11,794 nucleotides of DNA, taken from contig CAMIMS010000057.1 in NCBI GenBank assembly GCA_946221025.1, positions 1 to 11,794 of the forward strand, in the 5' to 3' direction. The translations under genes were made by a program, and so were the position numbers. The notes beneath the pieces are model-generated. The model was given only the letters and a program-made list of their open reading frames with translations, did not search any database and was not told where the DNA came from. The stretch is from an uncultured Pseudoclavibacter sp. GTDB taxonomy: Bacteria > Actinomycetota > Actinomycetes > Actinomycetales > Microbacteriaceae. The first letter of the stretch is position 1. Each line of letters opens with the position of its first letter. Shown piece after piece: positions 1 through 7,439 of this stretch.

Positions 1-1
1 G

Positions 2-1582
2 CCCCAGATCGGCATCGCGAGCTCGTGGAACGAGATCACCCCCTGCAACCTCTCGCTCGACCGCCTCGCGCAGGGCGCCAAGGAGGGCGTGCACGCCGGT
101 GGCGGCTACCCGCTGCAGTTCGGCACCGTCTCCGTCTCCGACGGCATTTCGATGGGCCACGACGGGATGCACTTCTCGCTCGTGAGCCGTGAGGTCATCG
201 CCGACTCGGTCGAAACGGTCGTCATGGCCGAACGCCTCGACGGCACAGTGCTTCTGGCCGGATGCGATAAGTCCATCCCCGGCATGCTCATGGCCGCGGC
301 GCGCCTTGGGCTTGCGAGCACGTTCCTGTACGCCGGGTCGATCGCGCCCGGGTGGGTGAAGCTCTCGGACGGCACCGAGCGCGAAATCACCATCATCGAC
401 TCATTCGAGGCGGTCGGTTCATGCAAGGCCGGCACGATGAGCGAAGCGGATGTGAAGCGCATCGAATGCTCGTTCGCGCCGGGCGAGGGCGCCTGCGGCG
501 GCATGTACACGGCGAACACGGTGGCTTCAGTTGCCGAAGCGCTCGGGCTGTCGCTTCCCGGATCCGCCTCGCCGCCCTCGGCCGACCGCCGCCGCGACGT
601 GTTCGCGCACCGCTCGGGCGAGGCCGTGGTGAACATGCTCCGCCAGGGCATCACCACGCGCGACATTCTCACCATCGAGGCGTTCGAGAACGCGATCGCG
701 CTCGCGATGGCGCTCGGCGGCTCCACGAACGTCGTGCTGCACCTGCTCGCGATCGCGCGCGAGGCCGAGGTCGATCTCACGCTTCACGACTTCAACCGCA
801 TCGGCGCGAAGGTTCCGCACCTCGCGGATATGAAGCCGTTCGGCAAGTACGTCATGAACGACGTTGACCGTCACGGCGGCATCCCGGTCGTCATGCGGGC
901 GCTGCTGGATGAGGGGCTCATTCACGGGGATGCGCTCACCGTCACCGGCAAGACGGTCGCCGAGAACCTGAAGGCGCTCGACCCTGAGCCGCTCGACGGC
1001 GAGGTCGTGCACACCTTCGACAACCCCATCCACGAAACCGGCGGACTCACGATCCTGCACGGCTCGCTCGCCCCCGAAGGCGCGGTGGTCAAGACCGCCG
1101 GATTCGATGCGGCCACGTTCGAGGGCCCGGCTCGCGTGTTCGAGCGCGAGCGCGAAGCGATGGATGCGCTCACCCGCGGCGAAATCAAGCACGGCGATGT
1201 GGTCGTCATCCGCTACGAGGGGCCGAAGGGCGGGCCGGGAATGCGCGAAATGCTCGCCATCACCGGTGCCATCAAGGGGGCGGGCCTCGGCAAGGACGTA
1301 CTACTCTTGACGGACGGTCGATTCTCAGGCGGCACAACCGGCCTGTGCATCGGCCACATCGCGCCGGAGGCCGTTGACGCAGGGCCGATCGCCTTCATCC
1401 GCGATGGTGACCTCATCCGGGTCGACATTGCCGCTCGCACGATTGACCACCTCGTCGACGAAGCTGAGCTGGCCGCACGCCGCGAGGGTTGGGAGCCACT
1501 GCCTCCCAAGTTCGAGCGCGGCGTGCTCGCAAAGTTCGCGAAGCTCGTGCGTTCGGCCTCTGAGGGCGCGACCACCGGCTAA
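2..1582 (+). CDS. ilvD: dihydroxy-acid dehydratase (5' end cut by window)
   Basis: IlvD dehydrates 2,3-dihydroxy-isovalerate and 2,3-dihydroxy-3-methylvalerate to the keto acids that precede valine, leucine and isoleucine; it is a cytoplasmic Fe-S enzyme. The frame is open from base 2, so the ATG at 89 is internal, not the start. 526 residues are visible; perhaps 30-45 N-terminal residues are missing. The three cluster-ligand cysteines are present: TPC (Cys codon 44-46), CDKS (263-265) and ACGG (494-496). The start motif SSWNE, GGSTN (715-729), the GPKGGPGMREM segment near 1219-1251 and the C-terminal DGRFSGGTTG (1312-1341) are all typical of the ilvD/edd family. The C-terminal DGRFSGGT and the position beside ilvBNC favour IlvD over 6-phosphogluconate dehydratase. 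It ends 60 nt before ilvB. Reading frame intact, TAA stop. Confidence 0.97.
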   Translation, partial: PQIGIASSWNEITPCNLSLDRLAQGAKEGVHAGGGYPLQFGTVSVSDGISMGHDGMHFSLVSREVIADSVETVVMAERLDGTVLLAGCDKSIPGMLMAAARLGLASTFLYAGSIAPGWVKLSDGTEREITIIDSFEAVGSCKAGTMSEADVKRIECSFAPGEGACGGMYTANTVASVAEALGLSLPGSASPPSADRRRDVFAHRSGEAVVNMLRQGITTRDILTIEAFENAIALAMALGGSTNVVLHLLAIAREAEVDLTLHDFNRIGAKVPHLADMKPFGKYVMNDVDRHGGIPVVMRALLDEGLIHGDALTVTGKTVAENLKALDPEPLDGEVVHTFDNPIHETGGLTILHGSLAPEGAVVKTAGFDAATFEGPARVFEREREAMDALTRGEIKHGDVVVIRYEGPKGGPGMREMLAITGAIKGAGLGKDVLLLTDGRFSGGTTGLCIGHIAPEAVDAGPIAFIRDGDLIRVDIAARTIDHLVDEAELAARREGWEPLPPKFERGVLAKFAKLVRSASEGATTG

Positions 1583-1627
1583 CCGAGCTGTGACCGACTA
1601 TTCGAGCGCGCTGCGCTGATCCGCCAC

Positions 1628-1633
1628 GAGGAA
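1628..1633 (+). promoter_or_regulatory. ribosome binding site of ilvB
   Basis: GAGGAA lies 9 nt before the ATG at 1643 and supports that start. The 60-nt ilvD-ilvB gap shows no convincing promoter or strong hairpin, consistent with read-through from ilvD. Confidence 0.6.
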
Positions 1634-1642
1634 CTGGCCGTT

Positions 1643-3439
1643 ATGACCGAGACATTTGCAGGGTTTCCGCCCGCGCCCCCCGAGGCCGCGGGCGAACGCA
1701 TGACCGGCGCCGACGCCGTCGTGCGCTCACTCGAGATGCTCGGCGTCACCGATGTATTCGGGCTGCCGGGCGGCGCGATCCTCCCGGTATACGACCCGCT
1801 GCTGGACGCGCAGAAGATTCGTCACATTCTCGTGCGCCACGAGCAGGGCGCAGGGCACGCCGCCGAGGGCTACGCTGCGGCGAGCGGCAAGGTCGGTGTG
1901 TGCATCGCCACGAGCGGCCCGGGCGCGACGAACCTCGTGACCGCCATCGCGGATGCGTACATGGACTCGGTGCCGATGCTCGCGATCACCGGTCAGGTGT
2001 TCTCGAGCCTCATGGGCACGGATGCGTTCCAGGAGGCCGACATCGTTGGCATCACCATGCCGATCACGAAGCACTCCTTCCTCGTGCGCGAGGCGTCAGA
2101 GATCCCCGGCGCCATCGCGGCCGCGTATGAGCTTGCCCGCACCGGGCGGCCCGGCCCGGTGCTCGTTGACATCACGAAGGATGCGCAGCAGGCAGAGTTC
2201 GAGTTCTCGTGGCCGCCGGCGGTCGACCTGCCGGGCTACCGGCCGATCACGCGCGCGAACGGCAAGCAGTTGCAGGCCGCGGCAGACCTCATCCGCGAAG
2301 CGAAAAAGCCGGTGTTCTACATCGGTGGGGGTGTGATCCGCGCGGGCGCGAGCGACGAGGTGGTGGCGCTCCTCGAACGCACGGGGGCCCCCGCCGTGAC
2401 CACGCTCATGGCGCGCGGCGCGATTCCCGACAGCCACCCGCAGCAGCTCGGCATGCCGGGCATGCACGGCACCGTTCCCGCGGTGCTCGCGCTGCAGGAG
2501 GCTGACCTGCTCATCGCCATCGGTGCGCGGTTCGACGACCGCGTCACCGGCAAGGCCGACCTGTTCGCGCCGCATGCACAGGTCATTCACATCGACATTG
2601 ACCCGGCCGAGATCGGCAAGATTCGCCACGCCGAAGTGCCGATCGTGGGCGACGCGAAAACGGTCGCGGCGGAGCTGCTCGAGGTCATCAATGTCTCGTG
2701 GGCCGGGCATACGCCAGACCTCGCCGCCTGGTGGGAGTGGGTCGGAACACTCCGCGAGGAGTACCCGCGCGGGTTCACCCTGACCAGCGATGGCCTGCTC
2801 GCCCCGCAGCGAATCATTGAGCGCATCTCGGAGCTCTCGGGCCCGGAGGCGATCTATGCCGCGGGCGTTGGGCAGCACCAGATGTGGTCGACGCAGTTCA
2901 TCGAATTTGAACGCCCGAACTCGTGGCTGAACTCCGGCGGCGCCGGCACGATGGGCTACTCGGTGCCCGCTGCGATGGGCGCGAAGGTCGCCGAGCCCGA
3001 CCGGGTCGTCTGGGCGATCGACGGCGACGGCTGCTTCCAGATGACGAACCAGGAGCTCGCAACCTGCGTCATCAACAAGATTCCGATCAAGGTCGCGATC
3101 ATCAACAACTCGTCGCTCGGCATGGTGCGCCAGTGGCAGACCCTCTTCTACGACGGGCGTTACTCGCACACCGAGCTCGACACCGGGCACGAATCTGAGC
3201 GCATCCCCGACTTCGTGAAAATGGCCGACGCCTACGGCTGCCTCGGCATTCGCGTGGTGGTCGAAGAGGAGATCGACCCGGCAATCAAGCTCGCGCTCGA
3301 GACGAACGACCGCCCCGTGGTGATCGACTTCGTCGTCAGCCGAGACGCGATGGTGTGGCCGATGGTCCCGCAGGGCGTCTCGAACAGCTTCGTGCAGTAC
3401 GCGCGCGACCACTCTCCCTCCTGGAACGAAGAGGAGTAG
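1643..3439 (+). CDS. ilvB: acetolactate synthase, large catalytic subunit
   Basis: This is the ThDP- and FAD-dependent enzyme that condenses two pyruvates to acetolactate, or pyruvate with 2-ketobutyrate to acetohydroxybutyrate, the first common step of branched-chain amino acid synthesis. At 598 residues it has normal family length. The order is: a short variable leader (about 1-20), the pyrimidine-binding domain beginning GADAVVRSLEMLGV with FGLPGGAI and RHEQGAGHAAEGYA (catalytic Glu67 within HEQ), the central FAD domain (about residues 210-350, with GMPGMHGT and IGARFDDRVTGK), and the PP-binding domain with G461-D-G through N488-N489, the usual GDG-(x)-NN Mg-ThDP motif. SLGMVRQWQ follows NN, as in biosynthetic acetohydroxyacid synthase rather than the catabolic AlsS type. 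It is 3 nt from the regulatory subunit gene, which also supports the biosynthetic enzyme. No broken motif seen. Confidence 0.98.
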   Translation: MTETFAGFPPAPPEAAGERMTGADAVVRSLEMLGVTDVFGLPGGAILPVYDPLLDAQKIRHILVRHEQGAGHAAEGYAAASGKVGVCIATSGPGATNLVTAIADAYMDSVPMLAITGQVFSSLMGTDAFQEADIVGITMPITKHSFLVREASEIPGAIAAAYELARTGRPGPVLVDITKDAQQAEFEFSWPPAVDLPGYRPITRANGKQLQAAADLIREAKKPVFYIGGGVIRAGASDEVVALLERTGAPAVTTLMARGAIPDSHPQQLGMPGMHGTVPAVLALQEADLLIAIGARFDDRVTGKADLFAPHAQVIHIDIDPAEIGKIRHAEVPIVGDAKTVAAELLEVINVSWAGHTPDLAAWWEWVGTLREEYPRGFTLTSDGLLAPQRIIERISELSGPEAIYAAGVGQHQMWSTQFIEFERPNSWLNSGGAGTMGYSVPAAMGAKVAEPDRVVWAIDGDGCFQMTNQELATCVINKIPIKVAIINNSSLGMVRQWQTLFYDGRYSHTELDTGHESERIPDFVKMADAYGCLGIRVVVEEEIDPAIKLALETNDRPVVIDFVVSRDAMVWPMVPQGVSNSFVQYARDHSPSWNEEE

Positions 3440-3442
3440 GCC

Positions 3443-3952
3443 ATGTCGACGCATATTCTCTCCCTCCTGGTCGAAGACAAGCCGGGCCTGCTCACCCGCG
3501 TAGCGGGGTTGTTCGCACGCCGCGGCTTCAACATCGAGTCGTTGGCCGTGGGCCGCTCGGAGGTGCCGGGGCTCTCCCGCATCACCGTGGTGGTGGATGT
3601 GGAGTCGGTGCCGCTCGAGCAGGTGACGAAGCAGCTGAACAAGCTCGTGAACGTCATCAAGATCGTCGAACTCGAACCCGAGACCTCTGTGCAGCGCGAG
3701 CACGTGCTCGTGAAGGTGCGCGCCGACGCGTCCACCCGCTCGCAGGTGATCGAAATCGTGAACCTCTTCCGCGCCCGAGTGGTCGACACCACAAGTGACG
3801 CGCTCGTGATCGAGATCACCGGTGACAGCGGCAAGGTGAAGGCGCTTCTTCGCATGCTCGAGCCCTACGGCATCCGCGAACTCGTGCAGTCGGGGCTGCT
3901 GGCAATGAGCAGAGGCAGCCGTTCGATGAGCGAGCGCATCATTCGCACCTAG
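3443..3952 (+). CDS. ilvN: acetolactate synthase, small regulatory subunit
   Basis: IlvN binds the IlvB catalytic subunit, raises its activity and carries the feedback site, usually for valine. The 169-residue product matches the usual length of the IlvN/IlvH long form. Residues about 3-78 form the N-terminal ACT domain (HILSLLVEDKPGLLTRVAGL, then RRGFNIESLAVG), in which the Gly/Asn-containing loop forms the effector pocket in known structures. Residues about 85-160 form the C-terminal ALS small-subunit domain (EHVLVKVRA near the start, GIRELVQSGLLAM near the end). The ATG is 3 nt after the ilvB stop; its ribosome site GAGGAG (3431-3436) lies inside the last Glu codons of ilvB, so the two are likely translationally coupled, giving balanced subunits. 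Confidence 0.97.
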   Translation: MSTHILSLLVEDKPGLLTRVAGLFARRGFNIESLAVGRSEVPGLSRITVVVDVESVPLEQVTKQLNKLVNVIKIVELEPETSVQREHVLVKVRADASTRSQVIEIVNLFRARVVDTTSDALVIEITGDSGKVKALLRMLEPYGIRELVQSGLLAMSRGSRSMSERIIRT

Positions 3953-4016
3953 AACCATCCCCGCGCCCGGCTACCCGGCCTGGCGCATCCGACCCCATCC
4001 AGACCTCACCGACCGC

Positions 4017-4036
4017 GTCGCGTGAGCGAACGCGAC
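4017..4036 (+). other. perfect 7-bp hairpin in the ilvN-ilvC gap
   Basis: GTCGCGT (4017-4023) and ACGCGAC (4030-4036) pair perfectly around a 6-nt loop, 14 nt before the ilvC ribosome site in the 113-nt gap 3953-4065. No T-run follows, so it is not a classic terminator. It could protect mRNA or mark a processing site that changes ilvC level relative to ilvBN. The function is inference; a 7-bp stem in G+C-rich DNA may also be chance. Confidence 0.4.
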
Positions 4037-4050
4037 CAAGACCAACACCG

Positions 4051-4056
4051 AAGGAG
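4051..4056 (+). promoter_or_regulatory. ribosome binding site deciding the GTG start of ilvC
   Basis: AAGGAG lies 9 nt before the GTG at 4066. It is the best ribosome site in the window and fixes ilvC translation at this GTG, giving MTDIRYDKDAD, the N-terminus expected for actinobacterial IlvC. Confidence 0.85.
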
Positions 4057-4065
4057 CACGCGAGA

Positions 4066-5091
4066 GTGACTGACATCCGTTACGACAAGGACGCCGACCT
4101 TTCCATCATCCAGGGCAAGAAGGTGGCCGTGATCGGCTACGGCTCGCAGGGTCACGCCCACGCCCAGAACCTGCGCGACTCGGGCGTCGAGGTCGTCGTC
4201 GGCCTTCGCGAGGGTTCGAAGTCGATCGAGAAGGCGAAGGAGGCGGGCTTCGAGGTGAAGACGACCGCCGAGGCCGCCGAGTGGGCCGACGTGATCGTCG
4301 TGCTCGCGCCCGACCAGTCGCAGCGCGACATTTACGCGAACGACATTCGCCAGCACCTCTCGGAGGGAAAGGCCCTCGTGTTCGGCCACGGGTTCAACAT
4401 TCGCTTCGGCCTGATCGAGGCGCCGCAGGGCGTTGACGTCATCCTGGTTGCCCCGAAGGGCCCCGGCCACACCGTGCGCCGCGAGTACGAGGCCGGTCGC
4501 GGTGTTCCCGTGATCGTCGCCGTTGAGGTCGACGCGTCGGGTCAGGCGTGGGACCTCGCCTGGTCGTACGCGAAGGGGATCGGCGGTCTTCGCGCCGGCG
4601 GTATCACCACCACCTTCACCGAGGAGACCGAGACTGACCTGTTCGGTGAGCAGGCGGTGCTCTGCGGTGGCATGTCGCACCTCGTGCAGGCCGGATTCGA
4701 GACGCTCGTTGAGGCCGGCTACCAGCCGCAGATCGCGTACTTCGAGGTGCTGCACGAGCTGAAGCTCATCGTCGACCTCATGTGGGAGGGCGGCATTTCG
4801 AAGCAGCGCTGGTCGATCTCGGACACCGCTGAGTTCGGTGACTACGTGTCGGGTCCGCGCGTTGTTGACGAGCGCGTCAAGGAGAACATGAAGGCCGTGC
4901 TCGGCGACATTCAGTCGGGGGCCTTCGCCAAGCGCTTCATCGACGACCAGGATGCGGGCGCTCCCGAATTCAAGAAGCTCCGCGAGCAGGAGGAGAAGCA
5001 CCCGATCGAGAAGACCGGTCAGGAGCTGCGCGGCCTGTTCGCCTGGTCCTCGACCGATGACGACTACACCGACGGCAGCGTCGCCCGCTAG
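4066..5091 (+). CDS. ilvC: ketol-acid reductoisomerase, class I, NADPH type
   Basis: IlvC isomerises and reduces acetolactate or acetohydroxybutyrate to the dihydroxy acid used by IlvD, with NADPH and Mg2+. The 341-residue product is a normal class I (short) enzyme. The N-terminal Rossmann domain has GYGSQG at 24-29; the cofactor loop LREGSKS (Arg48, Ser51, Ser53) has the Arg/Ser pattern linked to NADPH preference. The catalytic His108 sits in FGHGFNI. The C-terminal knotted domain has the metal ligands Asp191 and Glu195 (TDLFGEQAVLCGG) and Glu227 and Glu231 (YFEVLHELK), plus the substrate-contacting Ser252. All expected catalytic residues are present. The start is GTG, supported by AAGGAG 9 nt upstream. 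It is the last gene of the ilv cluster and is followed by a terminator-like hairpin. Confidence 0.98.
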   Translation: MTDIRYDKDADLSIIQGKKVAVIGYGSQGHAHAQNLRDSGVEVVVGLREGSKSIEKAKEAGFEVKTTAEAAEWADVIVVLAPDQSQRDIYANDIRQHLSEGKALVFGHGFNIRFGLIEAPQGVDVILVAPKGPGHTVRREYEAGRGVPVIVAVEVDASGQAWDLAWSYAKGIGGLRAGGITTTFTEETETDLFGEQAVLCGGMSHLVQAGFETLVEAGYQPQIAYFEVLHELKLIVDLMWEGGISKQRWSISDTAEFGDYVSGPRVVDERVKENMKAVLGDIQSGAFAKRFIDDQDAGAPEFKKLREQEEKHPIEKTGQELRGLFAWSSTDDDYTDGSVAR

Positions 5092-5109
5092 GCAGGCGGC
5101 ACTTCGGTA

Positions 5110-5134
5110 GTCGGGGTGCGCTACGCATCCCGAT
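5110..5134 (+). terminator. hairpin after ilvC, candidate terminator of the ilv cluster
   Basis: Bases 5110-5120 and 5124-5134 form an 11-bp stem with a 3-nt loop CTA; two of the pairs are G-T (G-U in RNA). It begins 19 nt after the ilvC stop. There is no T-run after the stem, which is common for actinobacterial hairpin terminators but lowers certainty. The right arm contains CGCATCC, the reverse of the abundant motif GGATGCG. Confidence 0.55.
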
Positions 5135-5136
5135 AG

Positions 5137-5187
5137 GTGGCCCCGAATCGACACACTGGCCCGGCCAGAATGTCGATTTGGGGCCAC
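5137..5187. repeat. 51-bp palindromic element 1 (nested inverted repeat)
   Basis: The arms GTGGCCCCGAATCGACA (5137-5153) and TGTCGATTTGGGGCCAC (5171-5187) pair over 17 bp with one G-T wobble. The 17-nt centre contains a second dyad, CTGGCCCGGCCAG (5156-5168), able to form 5 bp around a CCG loop, separated from the outer stem by a symmetrical 2x2 unpaired step. The element is related to a second one 30 bp downstream. It codes for nothing visible. As RNA it would be a very stable hairpin; as DNA it could extrude as a cruciform. A role as terminator, mobile palindrome (REP/MITE-like) or protein-binding site cannot be told from one locus. Confidence 0.85.
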
Positions 5188-5217
5188 TCATCCGTTCTGG
5201 GCGTTGATCATCGCCCG

Positions 5218-5270
5218 GGTGGCCGCATTTGGTCCGACTGGCCCGGCCACTAGGACCAAATGGGGCCACC
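5218..5270. repeat. 53-bp palindromic element 2 (nested inverted repeat)
   Basis: The arms GGTGGCCGCATTTGGTCC (5218-5235) and GGACCAAATGGGGCCACC (5253-5270) pair over 18 positions with one G-G mismatch. The 17-nt centre holds the dyad TGGCCCGGCCA (5239-5249). Compared with element 1, the outer GTGGCC...GGGGCCAC and the core ACTGGCCCGGCCA are kept, but the inner arms differ in most positions (ATTTGGTCC against GAATCGACA) while pairing is preserved. This is compensatory change, which argues that the paired structure, not the arm sequence, is maintained. Confidence 0.85.
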
Positions 5271-5305
5271 TGACGTTCCGTTGGCGGATGCGGTGACGCG
5301 CGTGA

Positions 5306-5333
5306 TCGACACGATGCCCCGTGGGGGTATGGT
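5306..5333 (+). promoter_or_regulatory. candidate promoter of the ABC transporter gene
   Basis: TCGACA (5306-5311; 5 of 6 to TTGACA) and TATGGT (5328-5333; fits TANNNT) are separated by 16 nt. Transcription would begin near 5340, about 20 nt before the ATG at 5360. This placement argues against translation from the GTG at 5321, which would lie inside the promoter. Consensus matching only. Confidence 0.5.
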
Positions 5334-5359
5334 CGAGTGTCACTGGCTCGGAAGGCTGT

Positions 5360-7186
5360 ATGCGCGTTCTCGCACGAATCCTCACGTTCACCAAAGAGCT
5401 GACCCCGCTGTACATCGGCATTGTCGTCTGCTCACTCATCACCTCCGCTGCGAACCTGGTCACTCCGTTCCTCATCGGTCGGGCAACGGATGTGGTCGTC
5501 GGCTCGGTCGCGGGCGAAACGCCCGTCGATGCCGCCACCACGACAGTGCTCTGGCTCGCACTGGCCCTCTTGGCGGCGGAGCTGCTCGGCACCGCGACCT
5601 CATCCATCGGCGGCTACATCGGCGATGTGATGAGCGCCCGAATGCGCGCGATTCTCTCTACGCGGTACTTCGAGAAGCTGCTGTCACTGCCGCAGCACTA
5701 CTTCGACACCGAGCTGACCGGCACGATCGTTAACCGCCTGAACCGCTCCATCGTCGAGACGACGCAGTTTCTGAAGTCGGTCGCGAACTCGTTCATGACG
5801 ATGTTCATCACGACCGCCGCGGTGCTCGTCGTGATGGGCGCGACCGCCTGGCCGCTCGCGCTGATCCTACTCATCCTCTTCCCGACCTACGTGTGGCTCA
5901 CCTCGCTCACAAGCCGCCACTGGCAAAAGGTCGAGGGCGAGAAGAACGAGTCCATCGACCGCGCGTCTGGCCGGTTCTCTGAGGTGGTGGCGCAGATCCC
6001 GGTGGTGAAGTCATTCGTGCAGGAGCGGCACGAGCACGAGTCGTTCGCGCGTTCGTTTGATCGCACCGTTGAGCTGACCCGCGAACAGTCGACCCGCTGG
6101 CACCTGATGGATGCGCTTCGCCGAAGCGTGCTCGCCCTCGCGATCTTCGCGATGATGGCGATCATTCTGCTTCGCACTGTGCGTGGGGAGCTGTCTGTCG
6201 GCGAAATGGTGCTGCTCGTGCAGCTCATCTCAATGGCCAGGCAGCCGGTGGCGATGATGAGCTTCATCATCGACGCGGGACAGCACGCGATCGCGGGTTC
6301 TCGCGATTACTTCGCGGTGATCGATATGCCGGATGAGCGCACGGAGTTTCACGCCTCGCGCGAGGCCCCGGCGCGTGCGGCGCGTGAGTCGCGGACCGAG
6401 CGCGCATCCGACGCCGCCGTCGAGTTCCGGGGCGTCACCTTCCGCTACGACGAAGATGAAGAGTCGGTGCTGCACGAGATCGACCTCGCGATCAAGCCGG
6501 GGGAGCGGGTCGCGTTCATCGGTGAATCGGGCGCGGGCAAGACCACGCTCGTGAGTCTCATCCTTGGCCTCTACCCGATCGAGGCGGGCGATCTGCTCGT
6601 GGGCGGCGAGAGCATGGACGACCTGCCGATCGAGGAGCTTCGCGAGCGAGTGGCGGTCGTGTTCCAGGATGCGGCCCTGTTCTCGGGCACCATTCGCGAG
6701 AACATCGCCTATTCGAAGCCCGATGCGACCGATGAGGAGATCATCGCGGCCGCGAAGCGCGCCAATGCGCACGAGTTCGTGAGCGCATTCGCGAACGGAT
6801 ACGACACCGTGATCGGCGAGCGCGGCCTTCGGCTTTCGGGCGGGCAGCGTCAGCGCATCGCGATTGCGCGCGCCATTCTGAAGGATGCGCCGATTCTGGT
6901 GCTGGATGAGGCAACGAGCGCTCTCGACACGAAATCGGAGCGGGAGGTGCAGCGAGGCCTCGATGAGCTGATGCGCGGACGCACGAGCCTCATCGTCGCG
7001 CACCGTCTCTCAACGATCGCCGATGTCGACCGCATCGTGACCCTGCAAAACGGTCGAATCGATGAGGTCGGGTCGCCCGCTGAGCTCGCTGCCTCGGATG
7101 GGCTGTACGCGCAGCTGCTCGCGCTGCAATCGTCGACGAACCGGGAGGATCGGGAGCGCCTCGCGGCGTACGAGATCAATCTCTGA
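5360..7186 (+). CDS. ABC exporter half-transporter (membrane and ATPase domains fused)
   Basis: This is a membrane exporter of the ABCB/MsbA-like type that works as a dimer; its substrate is unknown. From the ATG at 5360 it has 608 residues. The membrane domain (about 1-310) has six likely helices, near 17-40, 63-84, 141-160, 163-182, 256-275 and 283-305, with the family segment YFDTELTGTIVNRLN at 113-127. A charged Arg/Glu/Ala linker leads into the ATPase domain: Walker A GESGAGKTT (388-396), Q-loop FQD (435-437), signature LSGGQRQR (492-499), Walker B ILVLDE (512-517) followed by ATSALD, and the H-loop His548. All ATPase residues are intact, so it should be active. I prefer 5360 over the in-frame GTG at 5321: GGAAGG (5350-5355) precedes it, though only 4 nt away, and a candidate promoter covers the GTG. 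It stands alone between two long gaps, so no partner gene hints at the cargo. Confidence 0.93.
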   Translation: MRVLARILTFTKELTPLYIGIVVCSLITSAANLVTPFLIGRATDVVVGSVAGETPVDAATTTVLWLALALLAAELLGTATSSIGGYIGDVMSARMRAILSTRYFEKLLSLPQHYFDTELTGTIVNRLNRSIVETTQFLKSVANSFMTMFITTAAVLVVMGATAWPLALILLILFPTYVWLTSLTSRHWQKVEGEKNESIDRASGRFSEVVAQIPVVKSFVQERHEHESFARSFDRTVELTREQSTRWHLMDALRRSVLALAIFAMMAIILLRTVRGELSVGEMVLLVQLISMARQPVAMMSFIIDAGQHAIAGSRDYFAVIDMPDERTEFHASREAPARAARESRTERASDAAVEFRGVTFRYDEDEESVLHEIDLAIKPGERVAFIGESGAGKTTLVSLILGLYPIEAGDLLVGGESMDDLPIEELRERVAVVFQDAALFSGTIRENIAYSKPDATDEEIIAAAKRANAHEFVSAFANGYDTVIGERGLRLSGGQRQRIAIARAILKDAPILVLDEATSALDTKSEREVQRGLDELMRGRTSLIVAHRLSTIADVDRIVTLQNGRIDEVGSPAELAASDGLYAQLLALQSSTNREDRERLAAYEINL

Positions 7187-7218
7187 CGTCACCACCGCAG
7201 CGGTTCTTTCAGAGCGTT

Positions 7219-7241
7219 GGCCGTGCTTGATCGACACGGCC
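7219..7241 (+). terminator. weak hairpin after the ABC transporter gene
   Basis: GGCCGTG (7219-7225) and CACGGCC (7235-7241) form a perfect 7-bp stem with a 9-nt loop, 32 nt after the ABC stop. There is no T-run. It is a possible terminator on position and stem G+C content only. Confidence 0.35.
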
Positions 7242-7439
7242 TCGAACCACGTACCGATCGCATGGCGGTGTCTCGAAAACCGCGTATGGGCGCACTTCAC
7301 CGCGTTACGGTGCTTGGGTACGTGCGCGTCCCCGCCACCGGCCAACGTTCACGAGGCGTTCCCTGTGCCTGCTCGTGTTCGGTTCCGCTCCTCGAAAACG
7401 ACCGCCGTTCTCGCGGTGAACTCCCTCATCGCCGGATGC

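Noticed and set aside
1583..1642. Possible leader or attenuator in the ilvD-ilvB gap
   Set aside because: Only 60 nt, with no leader peptide rich in Ile, Val or Leu codons and no paired hairpin set.
2096..3958. 620-codon open frame on the - strand opposite ilvB and ilvN
   Set aside because: It is a shadow of G+C-rich codon use: it lies wholly opposite two clear genes, and its product is low-complexity, His/Arg/Asp/Val-rich, with no recognisable domain.
4006..5187. 393-codon open frame on the - strand opposite ilvC
   Set aside because: Same cause: antisense to an intact ilvC with all catalytic residues, and a Leu/Val/Arg/Asp-rich product with no family features.
5188..5607. Possible small - strand gene covering palindromic element 2 and the start of the ABC gene
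   Set aside because: It overlaps the palindrome, the promoter and the transporter's first membrane helices; low-complexity product without a recognised domain.
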